This document shows positions 26,967 through 36,863 of a stretch of DNA of 64,000 nt, one piece after another (within the stretch, counting starts at the first letter, position 1; every line of letters starts with the position of its first letter). Location: contig JABLXL010000001.1 of the NCBI GenBank assembly GCA_013178005.1, positions 81,385-145,384 of the forward strand, in the 5' to 3' direction. The notes beneath the pieces are model-generated. The model was not told the DNA's origin, made no database searches, and worked only from the letters and a program-made list of their open reading frames with translations. Position numbers and translations under genes: made by a program. Source of the DNA: Actinomycetota bacterium. Lineage in GTDB: Bacteria; Actinomycetota; Geothermincolia; Geothermincolales; RBG-13-55-18.

Positions 26967-29215
26967 TCGCCCTCAAAGCCCTCGCGCTCGTCGCCTTCCT
27001 GCTCTTGCCGGGATGGCTCGCCGTTTCCCTGCTGGAGGGAAAAAGCGGCGTACGCGGGATGAGAGATGGTGAGGGCTCATGCGACGAGGAAGGCGAGCCC
27101 TCCTCCGCGCACTTGCTGGACGGCAAGGAGAGACTCTTCCTCGCCGCCGCGCTGGGGACGGGGATCGTCTCGTTGTGCGCCCTGATCCTGGCGCTGGCAT
27201 CGGCTTACCGCCTGTGGTCGCTGCTCTTGCTGGTGGCCCTGTTGTGTGTACCCATGGCGGTGTTGGGGAGGCAAAGTCTTTCCTGGCCGCTGCGCCTGGG
27301 ACGCAAAGACTACCTGATCTGCCTGGCGCTGGTGGCGGTGGCCCTGGTACTCGTGTCGCCTCCGGGAAAGATCGTCTTCGGCTGGTCGGACGTGGGTGTC
27401 TATGCCAATATAGCGGCGCTCATCGAGCGAACGGGAGGACAATCCTTCGACGATCCCCTGGTTGTCAAGGTCGATCCAGAGCGCCGTGAATTGCTTTATG
27501 TCCCGAATGATGGTCCCAACAGTCACTTCGAGGCTTACCAGAACAAGGCCTTTTATATCACGGATATGGAAAGCGGAACCATAACCCCACAGTTTTACTA
27601 CCTGTGGCCTTCACTCATGGCGGTGTTCGCTTCATTTCTTGGCCTTGCGAACATGTTCTGGGCGGTTACCGCAGCCGGGGTCATGGCACTCTGGGGCTTT
27701 TTCCTTCTGGCCAAGAGGATGCTCGGCTCGAGGTGGGGATTGTTGGCAACCGTCTATATGGCGATAACGCCCATCTTCCTTTATTTCGCGAAATATACCA
27801 CGAGCGAGATGATGAACCTGTTTCTCTTTCTGGGTGCGTCGATTTGCTTTTCGGCTTACCTTAAGAAGAGGTGTGCAGAGAAAGGCGGAGATGCAGGCCG
27901 GCTAGCCGTCGGTGCGGCGGTTTTTTTAATCTTGGGATTCCTGTGCCGCATCGATTTTATTCTCGCATTGGTTCCGATCATTTTCTTCTTTGCGGTAAAA
28001 AGCTTGGCCGGACGTTTCTCAAGAGATGATTTTTTGTTCATCATATTGACGATATTCGGTGCCCTGCTATCTTTGCTGATAGGCAGTATTTTTTCCGCAC
28101 CCTATTTTTATGATGTCTTGGGTGTTTTCGAATCGCGCATAGGATGGTCAAGGGTTTTTTCGGGAATTCTCTTCTTGGTTGCACTTGCGCTTGTTCTTGC
28201 TTACGCGCGGCGTTTAGGTCGCAATCACACCGGGATGTTTGCAAAAAAGCACTTCAACCTCCGAATAGCGTTTGTGTCATTGCTTTGGGTTGTCATGATG
28301 GGTTTGTTTACCTTCCTCTACTTTGTCAGGCCACATGGAGCGGGGACGCAGGGAGTCTACGGTGGGCTGAACGCCATCATGGGACCGTTGTACAAGGAGG
28401 AGACCCTGGTAAGGTGGGGTTGGTATTTTTCTTTCCTCGGCGTGCTAGCCATCTACTTGGGCTATGCATTGTGGTTGACGGTTAGAAGGGATTTTCCTAG
28501 CATCCTGATGGGCGTAATCGGGCTCGCTTTCACGCTCATCTATAGCTGGGACCTGCACAATACGCCGTTGCACATTCTGTCTATGCGCAGGCTTGTTCCC
28601 GTGATCCTTCCCCTGGCTACGATAATGGTGATTTTTGTTCTAAAAAGAGCGGTCGAGGCCGGGGCAAGGTCAGCCCGCGGGCGGTGGTGGGGACGGGTTG
28701 CGCTGGCTGTGTCGGGCGTGGCTTTCCTGTACCTGTTCTTCTACGCCGCGAACGTTTCTGTGCCCGTCATGGGGCTTGCTGAGGGCGGGAACCAGATGGA
28801 GCTTTGTGAGCGGATAGCGGAATCGGTGGAGAGCAACGCAGTGGTGCTCATGGACTATCATATGGGCGATCTATATGGGGCGCCCTTGCGATGCTTTTTC
28901 GGGGTGGAGAACGCATGGTTGACTGAGAATGAGGTCCTGAGGACGGACCTACATGATCTGCTCATGGATTTAGGGTTTCCGGAAACCCCCGTATATCTTC
29001 TCTGGAGGGAGAGCATGAGCGGCGATTCGTTCGAAATCCAGGAGGGGCTGGCGCTGGAGGAGGCCGGGGAGTACAGGTGGAGAGAGGAGGCCTTGCAGAG
29101 CAGTTTCACCCATAGACCAGAGGGTCGGACCCGTTTTATTGAGAAGATCGAGTTGCTTAGACTCAGGGACTCGGATATCGGGAAAGAGGCCAAAGGGATC
29201 ATCGGCAATGAATAA
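26963..29215 (+). CDS. GT39-like polytopic membrane glycosyltransferase
   Basis: The real start is ATG 26963 in an ATGA overlap. The ORF-track start at 25763 is a shadow of the previous gene. The product has 750 residues and about twelve hydrophobic segments, with the acidic loop VFGWSDVGVYANIAALI after an early helix, as in GT39/ArnT-type enzymes that use polyprenyl-phosphate sugars on the outer face. The C-terminal ~140 residues are soluble (ESVESNAVVLMDYHMG to the end). Base composition changes within the gene: the first ~500 bases are strongly GC-rich like the left flank, while the rest is AT-richer. It overlaps the next gene by eight bases. A paralogous layout occurs at 45740. Confidence 0.8.
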   Translation: MIALKALALVAFLLLPGWLAVSLLEGKSGVRGMRDGEGSCDEEGEPSSAHLLDGKERLFLAAALGTGIVSLCALILALASAYRLWSLLLLVALLCVPMAVLGRQSLSWPLRLGRKDYLICLALVAVALVLVSPPGKIVFGWSDVGVYANIAALIERTGGQSFDDPLVVKVDPERRELLYVPNDGPNSHFEAYQNKAFYITDMESGTITPQFYYLWPSLMAVFASFLGLANMFWAVTAAGVMALWGFFLLAKRMLGSRWGLLATVYMAITPIFLYFAKYTTSEMMNLFLFLGASICFSAYLKKRCAEKGGDAGRLAVGAAVFLILGFLCRIDFILALVPIIFFFAVKSLAGRFSRDDFLFIILTIFGALLSLLIGSIFSAPYFYDVLGVFESRIGWSRVFSGILFLVALALVLAYARRLGRNHTGMFAKKHFNLRIAFVSLLWVVMMGLFTFLYFVRPHGAGTQGVYGGLNAIMGPLYKEETLVRWGWYFSFLGVLAIYLGYALWLTVRRDFPSILMGVIGLAFTLIYSWDLHNTPLHILSMRRLVPVILPLATIMVIFVLKRAVEAGARSARGRWWGRVALAVSGVAFLYLFFYAANVSVPVMGLAEGGNQMELCERIAESVESNAVVLMDYHMGDLYGAPLRCFFGVENAWLTENEVLRTDLHDLLMDLGFPETPVYLLWRESMSGDSFEIQEGLALEEAGEYRWREEALQSSFTHRPEGRTRFIEKIELLRLRDSDIGKEAKGIIGNE

Positions 29216-30761
29216 GAGGGGTTTGGATATAGATATAGAGGTCCATGGATCCTGCTCCTCGACGAGGGAGGAGATGGCAAAGGCCTTCGCCTCGTCGGGA
29301 CCTAAGGGGATAAGCGAACTCGGAGGAGAGTTTGTCGCGGTTGTCAGGTCCAAAGACGAGGAATGGATCATAAGCTCGCCCGGCGGGATATTCCCCTATT
29401 TTTACACGCGGCGCGATGGCGGGATCGTACATGGAAAAACCGTGTTTGAGGTTATGAAAAGGGCAGGTTATTCCTGGTCGTGGAATTGGTCTGCCTTGGG
29501 GGACTTGTTGGCGGCTGACTACATCATAGGGGGTGGCACCCTACACAGCATGATAGAAAGGGTCCCGCCTGGCTGTATACTCGATCTCAGAAGTCCAGGG
29601 AAGGAAATACGCGCTCACGGCACCTGGTGCGATTCTCCCTCTCGCAAGCATGCTTCTCCAAGCGTGGCTTTGGACATCTTCAACGAAGAAGTGAGAAGAA
29701 ACGCTGCCGGCAGGTGCGCCCTATCGCTCTCAGGCGGCCTGGATTCGCGGGCCATCCTCAGTTCCCTTCTGCGTTTTGGTGCGCGGCCATTGCTGTACAC
29801 CATGGGCGACGCTATGAGCACGGATGTCAGGATCGCGCGTGAAATCTCCGACATGATCGGGCTGGACCTGGAGGAAATCCGTTTATCGCCCGATGATTAT
29901 CTCGAAGACGGAGAGCGCATCGTCGAATTGACTGGAGGCGCGAAAACAGCTCGTCACTGGCATACGTACATATTTGCCAAAAGGACCGGTTTGCCTAGAG
30001 ATGTGCCGCTTTTCGTGGGATCGAATGGGGGCTTTGCGAGAGACACTTTTATGGATTATGGGATGTTCGTGCGTTTCTTGAACCTTCCCGCTCGATCGCT
30101 TCAGACCGTCTATTGGAAGTGGAAAACAAAGCCCCCTTTTTCCAGGCGCGAGATCTCGACCGGACTCACCCAAGAGTTGGCCCGTGAATTGGAACCATCC
30201 ACGAGAAAGAAGGGGATGGAAGAGATGACTGCCGGCAGCCCCAAGAGGCTCCTTGATGCCCTGCAGCACCAGTTCTACACCTTGAGGTTGCGCAATTTCA
30301 TAGGCTACGGTTTACAGATGTATTCTGAGCATGTTGCATGGTGCAGCCCCTTTCTAAGCAAGAAGTGGATAAGCGAGGTTCGGGGTCTCCCGCATAGCTG
30401 GATGCTGGGCTCCAACTGGCACAGATATTGCATACATTCTAATTATCCCAAGTTAATGGAGGTTGTGGAAACCAATTATCTTGAGCCGCCGGCTTCTCGC
30501 GCTCCTTTTGTCTATCGCAAACCGAGGTTAATAAAAGGTTTGCCCAGAGTGCCTTATGTTGATTACTCAAAATGGTTTGCGGATTCCGCCATGCATGAAT
30601 ATCTTAGGGAAGAGATAAGGAATATCGACGACTTAATGGACGAGAAGCTCGCTACCGCGCTGCTTGACGAGCATTACAGGAGAAGGAACAGAACGCAGGC
30701 GCTTTCCTGGATGCTGTGCATGTGTTTTCTCAAGAAGGTCATTGCGGCAAAAGGTGCTTGA
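29208..30761 (+). CDS. Asparagine-synthase-related amidotransferase
   Basis: A 517-residue protein from ATG 29208. Its start overlaps the previous stop. The C-terminal half is the asparagine-synthetase ATP-pyrophosphatase domain, with the PP-loop ALSLSGGLDSRA (~171-181). The N-terminal half resembles the Ntn amidotransferase fold (GEFVAVVRSKDEEWI, SSPGGIFPYFYTRRDGG) but the protein starts MNKRG and has no Cys at position 2, so it probably cannot hydrolyse glutamine by itself and may use free ammonia or another donor. In polysaccharide loci such proteins amidate sugar carboxylates, for example uronic acids. With ugd in the window that is a plausible role. Base composition is already the lower-GC type of the island. 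Confidence 0.82.
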   Translation: MNKRGLDIDIEVHGSCSSTREEMAKAFASSGPKGISELGGEFVAVVRSKDEEWIISSPGGIFPYFYTRRDGGIVHGKTVFEVMKRAGYSWSWNWSALGDLLAADYIIGGGTLHSMIERVPPGCILDLRSPGKEIRAHGTWCDSPSRKHASPSVALDIFNEEVRRNAAGRCALSLSGGLDSRAILSSLLRFGARPLLYTMGDAMSTDVRIAREISDMIGLDLEEIRLSPDDYLEDGERIVELTGGAKTARHWHTYIFAKRTGLPRDVPLFVGSNGGFARDTFMDYGMFVRFLNLPARSLQTVYWKWKTKPPFSRREISTGLTQELARELEPSTRKKGMEEMTAGSPKRLLDALQHQFYTLRLRNFIGYGLQMYSEHVAWCSPFLSKKWISEVRGLPHSWMLGSNWHRYCIHSNYPKLMEVVETNYLEPPASRAPFVYRKPRLIKGLPRVPYVDYSKWFADSAMHEYLREEIRNIDDLMDEKLATALLDEHYRRRNRTQALSWMLCMCFLKKVIAAKGA

Positions 30762-30855
30762 AGGCGCTGTTGTTCTCACGAGGGCCATGTTCGACGTATC
30801 ACAGGGCGAGAGGATCAAGGCGATCTGATCGGGATGACAGCGTTGATGCGGATGG

Positions 30856-31794
30856 GTGAGTGTCATGAAGGTATGTGCTGTTGTCCTGAATCATAACAAT
30901 TATCCTGACACCAGGGAGTGCATTGAATCGTTGCAGAGTTTGAATATCCCTCCCATGGTGCATTTTTCCATCCTCCTCGTCGATAGCGGGTCGCGTGATG
31001 GGTCACCCGAGGCGTTGCAGTCTGAGTTTCCGCACCTCGCGTGCATCGTCAGCAAGGAGAATCTGGGGTACGCTGGCGGCAATAACCTCGGTATAGAATC
31101 CGCATTGCGGGAGGGGGCGGATTGGATATGGCTGTTGAACAATGATACCGTGGTTCATCCTGACGCGCTGGCCCACCTTGTAAGCGCGGCGAAAAGGACC
31201 AGCGAGGTGGGGATACTCGGATCAATCGTTTACGATTACGACGACAGAGGAAGAGTCCAGTTTGCGGGCGGTAAACTCAATAAATTGAGGGGAACGGGCC
31301 GCGGGCTGGATGCAGCTCACAATGGCGCATGCAAACTTGGGGGAGTCGTTGAATGTGATTTCGTGACGGGAGCGAGTTTACTGGCGAGAAAGAAGATGAT
31401 AGAGGATGTCGGGTTGCTGGACGAAGCGCTTTTCCTGTACCTGGAGGATCTCGACTGGGCGTTAAGGGCGAAAAAGCAAGGTTGGAAAGTGTTTTGTGTT
31501 CGAGATTCCGTTGTCTGGCACAAAGGAAACAGCACCTCCTCAAGGGTCAGGCCTCTCATTATCTATTATGTATCCAGGAATTCCCTTTATATATGCAAGA
31601 AGCACTTTCCGCTATGTTTTCCGGCGGTCCTGTTTAACTGCATAAGGCTGAGGGTGTTCAATTTTCTGATCAAAGGAGTTTATAAAGGCTTCGAAAAGGA
31701 GGACTTCCTGTACGCGAGGATGGGCATGAAGGGGATCATTGATTTCTTCCAAGGGAAGATGGGTCGCTATCCAGGAAAACGGCCTACGGCCTAG
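30856..31794 (+). CDS. GT2 family glycosyltransferase, rhamnosyltransferase-like
   Basis: A 312-residue GT2 protein. Motifs: KVCAVVLNHNNYPDTRECI, ILLVDSGSRDGSPEAL, NLGYAGGNNLGIESAL, WLLNNDTVVHPDAL (metal site) and LDEALFLYLEDLDWALRAK. These are the hallmarks of WbbL/RfbF-type transferases. Starts at GTG 30856 or ATG 30865 are three codons apart and neither has a strong ribosome site. It is the last gene of the plus-strand run and ends tail-to-tail with the next minus-strand gene, overlapping it by 11 bases, so no separate terminator is seen between the two convergent operons. It lies in the lower-GC island. Confidence 0.88.
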   Translation: MSVMKVCAVVLNHNNYPDTRECIESLQSLNIPPMVHFSILLVDSGSRDGSPEALQSEFPHLACIVSKENLGYAGGNNLGIESALREGADWIWLLNNDTVVHPDALAHLVSAAKRTSEVGILGSIVYDYDDRGRVQFAGGKLNKLRGTGRGLDAAHNGACKLGGVVECDFVTGASLLARKKMIEDVGLLDEALFLYLEDLDWALRAKKQGWKVFCVRDSVVWHKGNSTSSRVRPLIIYYVSRNSLYICKKHFPLCFPAVLFNCIRLRVFNFLIKGVYKGFEKEDFLYARMGMKGIIDFFQGKMGRYPGKRPTA

Positions 31795-33034
31795 TTCGGG
31801 GATCACCATCCTGGGTTCTTCGCGTGCTGAGGACTTGTCGGAAATATTCCAGAAGCGCATCGCCACTCTTTTCCCATGACCATTTTTCCCGCACCATCCG
31901 CACGCCCTGCATGCCCATCCGCCGAGAGAGATCTGGATTGGAGAGCAATCTACTCACAGCGAGCGAGAACAGGCCTGGATCTCTTTCCACCAGAAATCCC
32001 GTGACCCCGTCCTCGATTGTTTCCACGAGGCCTCCTTCTCGAACGCCCACCACCGGAGTTCCACAAGCCATTGACTCAAGGGGGACGAAGCCGAATGGCT
32101 CCTTGTAGGGAGCGAAGGCAACCAGGCGCGCCTGATTATACAACAGGCGAAGCCTTTCATCGGGAATGTCAACGAGGACCTCCACTTCCACCTCTTTTTC
32201 ATGGGCGGCGCGGAGAACAAGATCGCGTTCCCCTCTCCCTATGCTGTCCGCGACAATAAGTAGACGAGGCCTGTTTTCGGGTGAAAGCAATGCAAGGGAG
32301 TCGATGACAAACCTGTGCCCCTTATGAGGGCGAAGAGAGCCCACGGACAACACGAAATCCTGCTTTTCGACGCCCCTCATGGGATGGAACATGTCGGTGT
32401 TTATTCCCAAATAGCAGACGTCCGCACGAATTCCATACGCGTTGTAGATGCGTTCCTGGGAGAAGCGGGAGTTGGCAAGAACCATGCTGGCGTGATGCGC
32501 GTTGCGTGAGTCCATGCGGCGAAAAAGCTCGATGTGGAGGCGACGTATTAAGGAAACCTTTGGCGTCAAGCCTTCCATGGTGAATTCGTCATAAGCAGCC
32601 CTATAAGGTTCATGCATGAAGTATACGGAGGGAATTTTCAGATACCTGAGGATAAAAGGACTCTGAATAAACTGTGAATGATGGATGAAGGCCAAATCAT
32701 ATCCTTTGTCATTGATGGACTCCGCAATCTTTTTCTGGCCTTCCATGTTGTCAAGGATGGCTTTGATGAACACACTCAATCTTTTCAGCGCGCCTCGCTT
32801 GGCGCCCGGCGGAAGAAGGTAATCCCGGCTAGCGGGGAAGACCATTTTTTCACGCAGCACTTCATCCAGGGGCAGAAACTCCTCGTTCGCGGTTGCCGGC
32901 AAGTACGCGTCGAGGATTATGCCGCGGCGGCTTAGATTTCTGCAGTATTCGAACAGGCATCGCTTCGCGCCCCCGGATGGAAGATCATGAAATATCGCTA
33001 TCCGCAATTCTTCTTTCATTGGTTGTAATGGCAC
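31784..33034 (-). CDS. GT4 family glycosyltransferase
   Basis: A 416-residue GT-B enzyme, the last gene of the long minus-strand run. The N-terminus IAIFHDLPSGGAKRCLFEYC is the Gly-rich acceptor loop seen in WcaI/PimB-type GT4s. The C-terminal half shows LSVGSLRPHKGHRFVIDSLALL, then APYKEPFGFVPLESMACG, the E-x7-E donor site, and EDGVTGFLVERDP. Start candidates are GTG 33034 and ATG 33019. Both lie within the end of the upstream gene (overlap about 50 or 35 bases), which indicates coupling. Sugar specificity is not assignable. Confidence 0.9.
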   Translation of the reverse strand: MPLQPMKEELRIAIFHDLPSGGAKRCLFEYCRNLSRRGIILDAYLPATANEEFLPLDEVLREKMVFPASRDYLLPPGAKRGALKRLSVFIKAILDNMEGQKKIAESINDKGYDLAFIHHSQFIQSPFILRYLKIPSVYFMHEPYRAAYDEFTMEGLTPKVSLIRRLHIELFRRMDSRNAHHASMVLANSRFSQERIYNAYGIRADVCYLGINTDMFHPMRGVEKQDFVLSVGSLRPHKGHRFVIDSLALLSPENRPRLLIVADSIGRGERDLVLRAAHEKEVEVEVLVDIPDERLRLLYNQARLVAFAPYKEPFGFVPLESMACGTPVVGVREGGLVETIEDGVTGFLVERDPGLFSLAVSRLLSNPDLSRRMGMQGVRMVREKWSWEKSGDALLEYFRQVLSTRRTQDGDPRTRP

Positions 33035-34304
33035 CTTTCTTGAACCCGATGTCTTCTAATAAAGCCCACAGGCTGCTTTTCGTCCTCTCCGCGCTGAAAT
33101 GCCTCTCGATCTTTTTTCTTCCCTCCTCGCCCATGCTGCGGCAGAGATCCCGATCGCGCCATAACCTTACCATTCCTTCCGCGAAGCCCGCAGCATCTTC
33201 CGCGACCCAGCCGCTTATACCATGCTCTAGAGGCGTAGCCTCGGCCGCCCTCCGCAGGGCGACCACCGGCAGGCCGTTTGCCATCGCCTCAACGATCTTG
33301 ATTTGCTGTCCGGTTCCACCGAAAATGGGGCAAACCACGAATCCGGCATCAGCGTATAGAGTTCTCATGTCGTTTATATGGCCCGCAAGCTCGATCCCCG
33401 TCGCCGGTTGGACCTGTTCGCAGCACGATCCCGTGACCACGATCAAAGGGTTCTCCATTACCTGCCGGACAAGGGGAAGCACCTTGCGGACGAGGTAAAC
33501 GTATCCTTGCACATTGAAAGGGTTGGGGCCTGTGGGGAAAAGGGCTGGGCCTTTATAGGTGTTCCGCATGGGATAGGTTTTCATGGTGACAGGTAGAGTT
33601 ATGGTTTTCGTCCTGGTGGTACGATCATTGATCAACTCCGCCTCGTGAGAGGTGATGCAAAGCGTATAGTCAAAGCGGTCGAAAATCCGCATCTCGTTTT
33701 CCAATTCGGGGAAGTTGAGCCCCGAGAAAAAGTCCTCTGTTACAACTGCCTCCTCAACATCTTCCGCATCGATTGGGGTTGGAGGAAGATGTTGCATGAT
33801 GGCTCTTCTCATCACCCTGTTGATGGACAGGATATCATGGTAGTCGATGACTTTGATGCTTCGCCGGCATCCTTTGCCGGCGAGCGCTCCCCAGTAAGCA
33901 TAATTAATCAGGACTATATCGGGTCTGATGCGGTGAACAAGTCGCGAGAACCAGCGTCGGAGGCCGGGCGGAGTGTAGTAGATGGAATCCAGGGGGATAG
34001 GCCTTTTCAGCTTTTTATAAGATCGCGACATCAGCACTTGCACTTTTAAGTCATGCCAGCTTGGTTCGTGGACCAGGACATCGCTGAGGCCTGCCTTGAG
34101 AAGCTCATTTCTCGCGTCCGTGTTCCAGGTTGTTTCCGAAAACAGGGTGCTACTGCAGAAAAACACCTTGCACCCGAGATCCCGCAGCCCTTCGATGATC
34201 TGCATGCAGCGGTGGTGTGCGCCGGTACGCGGTGGGTATGGGTTATGGGGGAAAAAATCCAGCACCACTGGAGAAATTTTAGCGGTTTCGTGGTTGTTAG
34301 CCAT
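32985..34304 (-). CDS. GT4-like glycosyltransferase
   Basis: A 439-residue GT-B protein. FFPHNPYPPRTGAHHRCMQII at the N-terminus is the form seen in the PEP-CTERM/Stp1-associated group of GT4-like enzymes. The C-terminal half shows ADAGFVVCPIFGGTGQQIKIVEAMANGLPVVA, where GGTG-IKxxEAM replaces the canonical EGFGLxxxEAM loop, and GISGWVAED. ATG 34304 has GGCGGA seven bases upstream. It overlaps the downstream GT4 by about 50 bases and lies 15 bases after the preceding GT4. A cytoplasmic membrane-associated transferase for the surface glycan is the likely role. Confidence 0.85.
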   Translation of the reverse strand: MANNHETAKISPVVLDFFPHNPYPPRTGAHHRCMQIIEGLRDLGCKVFFCSSTLFSETTWNTDARNELLKAGLSDVLVHEPSWHDLKVQVLMSRSYKKLKRPIPLDSIYYTPPGLRRWFSRLVHRIRPDIVLINYAYWGALAGKGCRRSIKVIDYHDILSINRVMRRAIMQHLPPTPIDAEDVEEAVVTEDFFSGLNFPELENEMRIFDRFDYTLCITSHEAELINDRTTRTKTITLPVTMKTYPMRNTYKGPALFPTGPNPFNVQGYVYLVRKVLPLVRQVMENPLIVVTGSCCEQVQPATGIELAGHINDMRTLYADAGFVVCPIFGGTGQQIKIVEAMANGLPVVALRRAAEATPLEHGISGWVAEDAAGFAEGMVRLWRDRDLCRSMGEEGRKKIERHFSAERTKSSLWALLEDIGFKKGAITTNERRIADSDIS

Positions 34305-34319
34305 CGTGAAATCCGCCGC

Positions 34320-35663
34320 TCATACCGTTCTCTTCGCTGAGCTTGCGAGTGCAATGGCGTCCTCGAACGCGTCAAGATATCGAGAAGCCATTTTATCCCA
34401 GGAATATGATTCGTGGACAAGCTGTGCCGCTTGTCCGGCTTTCCTGAGAGCTCCTTCTCGATCTTCTATCACGCTTTGAATGCAATCCGCGAGTTCAATA
34501 GGATCCAAGGGATCAAAGGTGTACGCATTGCCATCGATTAAGGCGACCTGTTCCATAAACGGTTTGATTCTGGAGCATATCACAGGACACCGCGAACGGT
34601 TTGCTTCTATTATGGGGAAACTCCCCGCCTCGTAGAGGGACGAAACGACCAGGGCCGCGGCTTCTCGATATAGGCATTCCAGATCGAGGTCATCAACGAA
34701 GCCAAGGCCTCGAAAATCTTCGCCCGCATAAACGCCCGCCTCTTCCGCGACCTGTAACAGCCTTTGGACATCGGGATCCACAGCGTTTCTTGCGGGTTGT
34801 TCCAGGCGATCGGTGTTGGGGCCCACGAGAAGAAGGCTTACCTTCAAGCCCCTCTTTTTAAGCTCGCCGATCGCTTTAATAATAACCTGCTGATTCTTGT
34901 GCTCGAAAATCCAACCGACGTTGATTACAAACCTTTCCGGCAAGTCAAACTTTTCCCTGCACCTTGAGAGATCGGAGGGTGTTGGGTGCATTTCCGTATG
35001 CGGAATTCCCGGTCGAATAACTCTTATTTTCTCCGCGGCATTAGGGAAATAGGATTTTACTTCATCGGCGATGAAGTCGCTTGATACGATGATAATTGCA
35101 CTGGATTCGATGAAATCGCCCACGTCTTTTTGCATGCGTCTGAAATAACGATGGGGAGCACGATCAAAGTGCCAGAAACCAAAATCGTGCAAGGTGATCA
35201 CCATGGGTATCTCCAAACGCGGGCGACCGATGTGGTAGGGGAAAGGGAAATATACTACGTCGGCAGGATTTCGGGCAAGATAGCTTTCAATCAGATTTTT
35301 CCTGTTGCCCATGGTCTCTCGCACAATCCACGGACCGTGCTTTCTTATCGTTTCGCCGGTCAGGCGCCTGATTTTACGTGTTCCCGGGAATCCGTCGACG
35401 GGGAAAAAAATCCTATCGAGGATAGGTGAACGGGTCTTGACCGGGAAGTATACGACGTCTATCCGGTCGGATTCCAGGCGTGAAGGCCATGATATGAACT
35501 GACCCGCGGTGTTTCTTCGCGTAAGGTAGAGCGAAGCTGACCAATCGTAAAACCTTTCCTGCCGCGGAAGCGCGTGTACAAGACCGGAGAGATATTTTTC
35601 CACTCCGGCCGCGCTCAAGGAATGATCTATTATCGCCAGTCTTTTCAAATCAGCGCCTGTCAT
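34320..35663 (-). CDS. GT4 family glycosyltransferase
   Basis: A 447-residue GT-B enzyme. The N-terminus AIIDHSLSAAGVEKYLSGLV contains a modified glycine loop. Central VVYFPFPYHIG and VITLHDFGFWHFDRAPHRYF are acceptor-side segments. The second half shows FVINVGWIFEHKNQQVIIKAI, then AALVVSSLYEAGSFPIIEANRS, in which the E-x7-E acid pair is kept (YEAGSFPIIE). The start overlaps the end of the perosamine synthase gene by 14 bases. It is part of the minus-strand operon-like run, probably one of the transferases adding perosamine or rhamnose residues, which is inferred from position only. Confidence 0.88.
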   Translation of the reverse strand: MTGADLKRLAIIDHSLSAAGVEKYLSGLVHALPRQERFYDWSASLYLTRRNTAGQFISWPSRLESDRIDVVYFPVKTRSPILDRIFFPVDGFPGTRKIRRLTGETIRKHGPWIVRETMGNRKNLIESYLARNPADVVYFPFPYHIGRPRLEIPMVITLHDFGFWHFDRAPHRYFRRMQKDVGDFIESSAIIIVSSDFIADEVKSYFPNAAEKIRVIRPGIPHTEMHPTPSDLSRCREKFDLPERFVINVGWIFEHKNQQVIIKAIGELKKRGLKVSLLLVGPNTDRLEQPARNAVDPDVQRLLQVAEEAGVYAGEDFRGLGFVDDLDLECLYREAAALVVSSLYEAGSFPIIEANRSRCPVICSRIKPFMEQVALIDGNAYTFDPLDPIELADCIQSVIEDREGALRKAGQAAQLVHESYSWDKMASRYLDAFEDAIALASSAKRTV

Positions 35664-36789
35664 GCGGTTTATTCTGAAAATACTCGATGATACTGTTGCA
35701 GATGAAGTCGACGAGTTCCAGCTCCAAATCAGGCCAACTCGGCAAATTGATGCCCCGGCGGCTCAGGCTTTCCGCCACGGGGAAGCGTTGAAACCGAGAA
35801 GCATACATAGGCATGGTGTGAATCGGGTTGAAGAAAGGCCTCGTCTCCACGCCCTTCTTTGCAAGGTGGTCTCTCAAGGGATCCCGGTCCGTATGGTCAT
35901 CGAGAAGGATCGAAACCATCCAGTAGGAGTGCCTGACGCCATCGGGCTCGCTCTGCAGGGTCAAGGGGAGCCCCTCCAGTCTCTCTCGATAGCGTTCAGC
36001 GATCTTTCGCTTACGTTCCAGGAAGGTTTCCACTCTTTCAAGCTGGGCAAGGCCTATTGCGGCACATATGTTCGTCATCCTGTAGTTGTAACCCACGATA
36101 TCGTGCCAATATTCTCTGTACTTGGCCAGGCCTTGGCCGCGGAAACGGGTCACCCGCTCATAGAGTGTCTCGTCGTTCGTGACCACCATGCCTCCCTCGC
36201 CGGTGGTAATGGTCTTGTTGCCGAAAAAACTGAAAGCGGCGATGTCTCCGAAGCCGCCTACATGTTTTCCTTTATATAGTGTGCCGATGCCCTCCGCGCA
36301 ATCCTCGACGAGGAAAAGCGAATTCTCAGAAGCAATGGTCGTAAGTGCGTCCATGTCACAAGCCCCCCCATATAAATGGACGGCCATTATCGCTTTTGTG
36401 TTCGCCGTTATCCTCCTCGCGATATCGTTGGGGTCGATCTGCCAGTCGCTTTCCCTGCTGTCGGCGAAAACCGGTGTGGCACCGGTATAGGTAACGCAGT
36501 TGGCGGAAGATATATAGGTCAACGTCGGGATGATGACCTCATCGCCGGGTCCCACCCCCAACGCCAGCATGCACAGGTGGAGAGCGATGGTGCCGTTTGG
36601 AACGCCCGCAGCGTAGTGGGCACCCACATAACGCGCGAATTCATGTTCGAAAAGCCCGATGAATTTTCCCCTGGAGGAAATCCAGCTCGAATCGATACAC
36701 TCAAGGACATATTCCCGCTCTTTCCCATCAAGAGAGGGCTTATAGACAGGTATCGATATTTGATTCTGGCGCACGCCTTGTTCCATCAC
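35650..36789 (-). CDS. per: GDP-perosamine synthase (PLP-dependent sugar aminotransferase)
   Basis: Converts GDP-4-keto-6-deoxy-D-mannose plus glutamate to GDP-perosamine. The 379-residue protein matches remembered RfbE/Per sequences closely along its length: IPVYKPSLDGKEREYV, SSWISSRGKFI, PTLTYISSANCVTYTGATP, VEDCAEGIGT, FSFFGNKTITTGEGGMVVTN and YWHDIVGYNYRMTNICAAIG. The PLP-binding lysine is Lys192 in FFGNKT. This is more specific than a general DegT/DnrJ call. The start is GTG 36789 or ATG 36786, shortly after AAGGA. It lies between two GT4 genes in the minus-strand run. Its substrate would come from the GMD-like enzyme at 56822. Confidence 0.9.
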   Translation of the reverse strand: MMEQGVRQNQISIPVYKPSLDGKEREYVLECIDSSWISSRGKFIGLFEHEFARYVGAHYAAGVPNGTIALHLCMLALGVGPGDEVIIPTLTYISSANCVTYTGATPVFADSRESDWQIDPNDIARRITANTKAIMAVHLYGGACDMDALTTIASENSLFLVEDCAEGIGTLYKGKHVGGFGDIAAFSFFGNKTITTGEGGMVVTNDETLYERVTRFRGQGLAKYREYWHDIVGYNYRMTNICAAIGLAQLERVETFLERKRKIAERYRERLEGLPLTLQSEPDGVRHSYWMVSILLDDHTDRDPLRDHLAKKGVETRPFFNPIHTMPMYASRFQRFPVAESLSRRGINLPSWPDLELELVDFICNSIIEYFQNKPHDRR

Positions 36790-36863
36790 CTTGTTCCTTC
36801 AGCCCAATTGCCATGTCCCGTCGCTTTATTATAGCGGAGCATGAAGTCAGCCATGCAATACTA

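Noticed and set aside
27604-27864. Second small gene inside the GT39-like gene
   Set aside because: It is a different-frame shadow. The 750-residue frame is continuous through this region despite the change in base composition.
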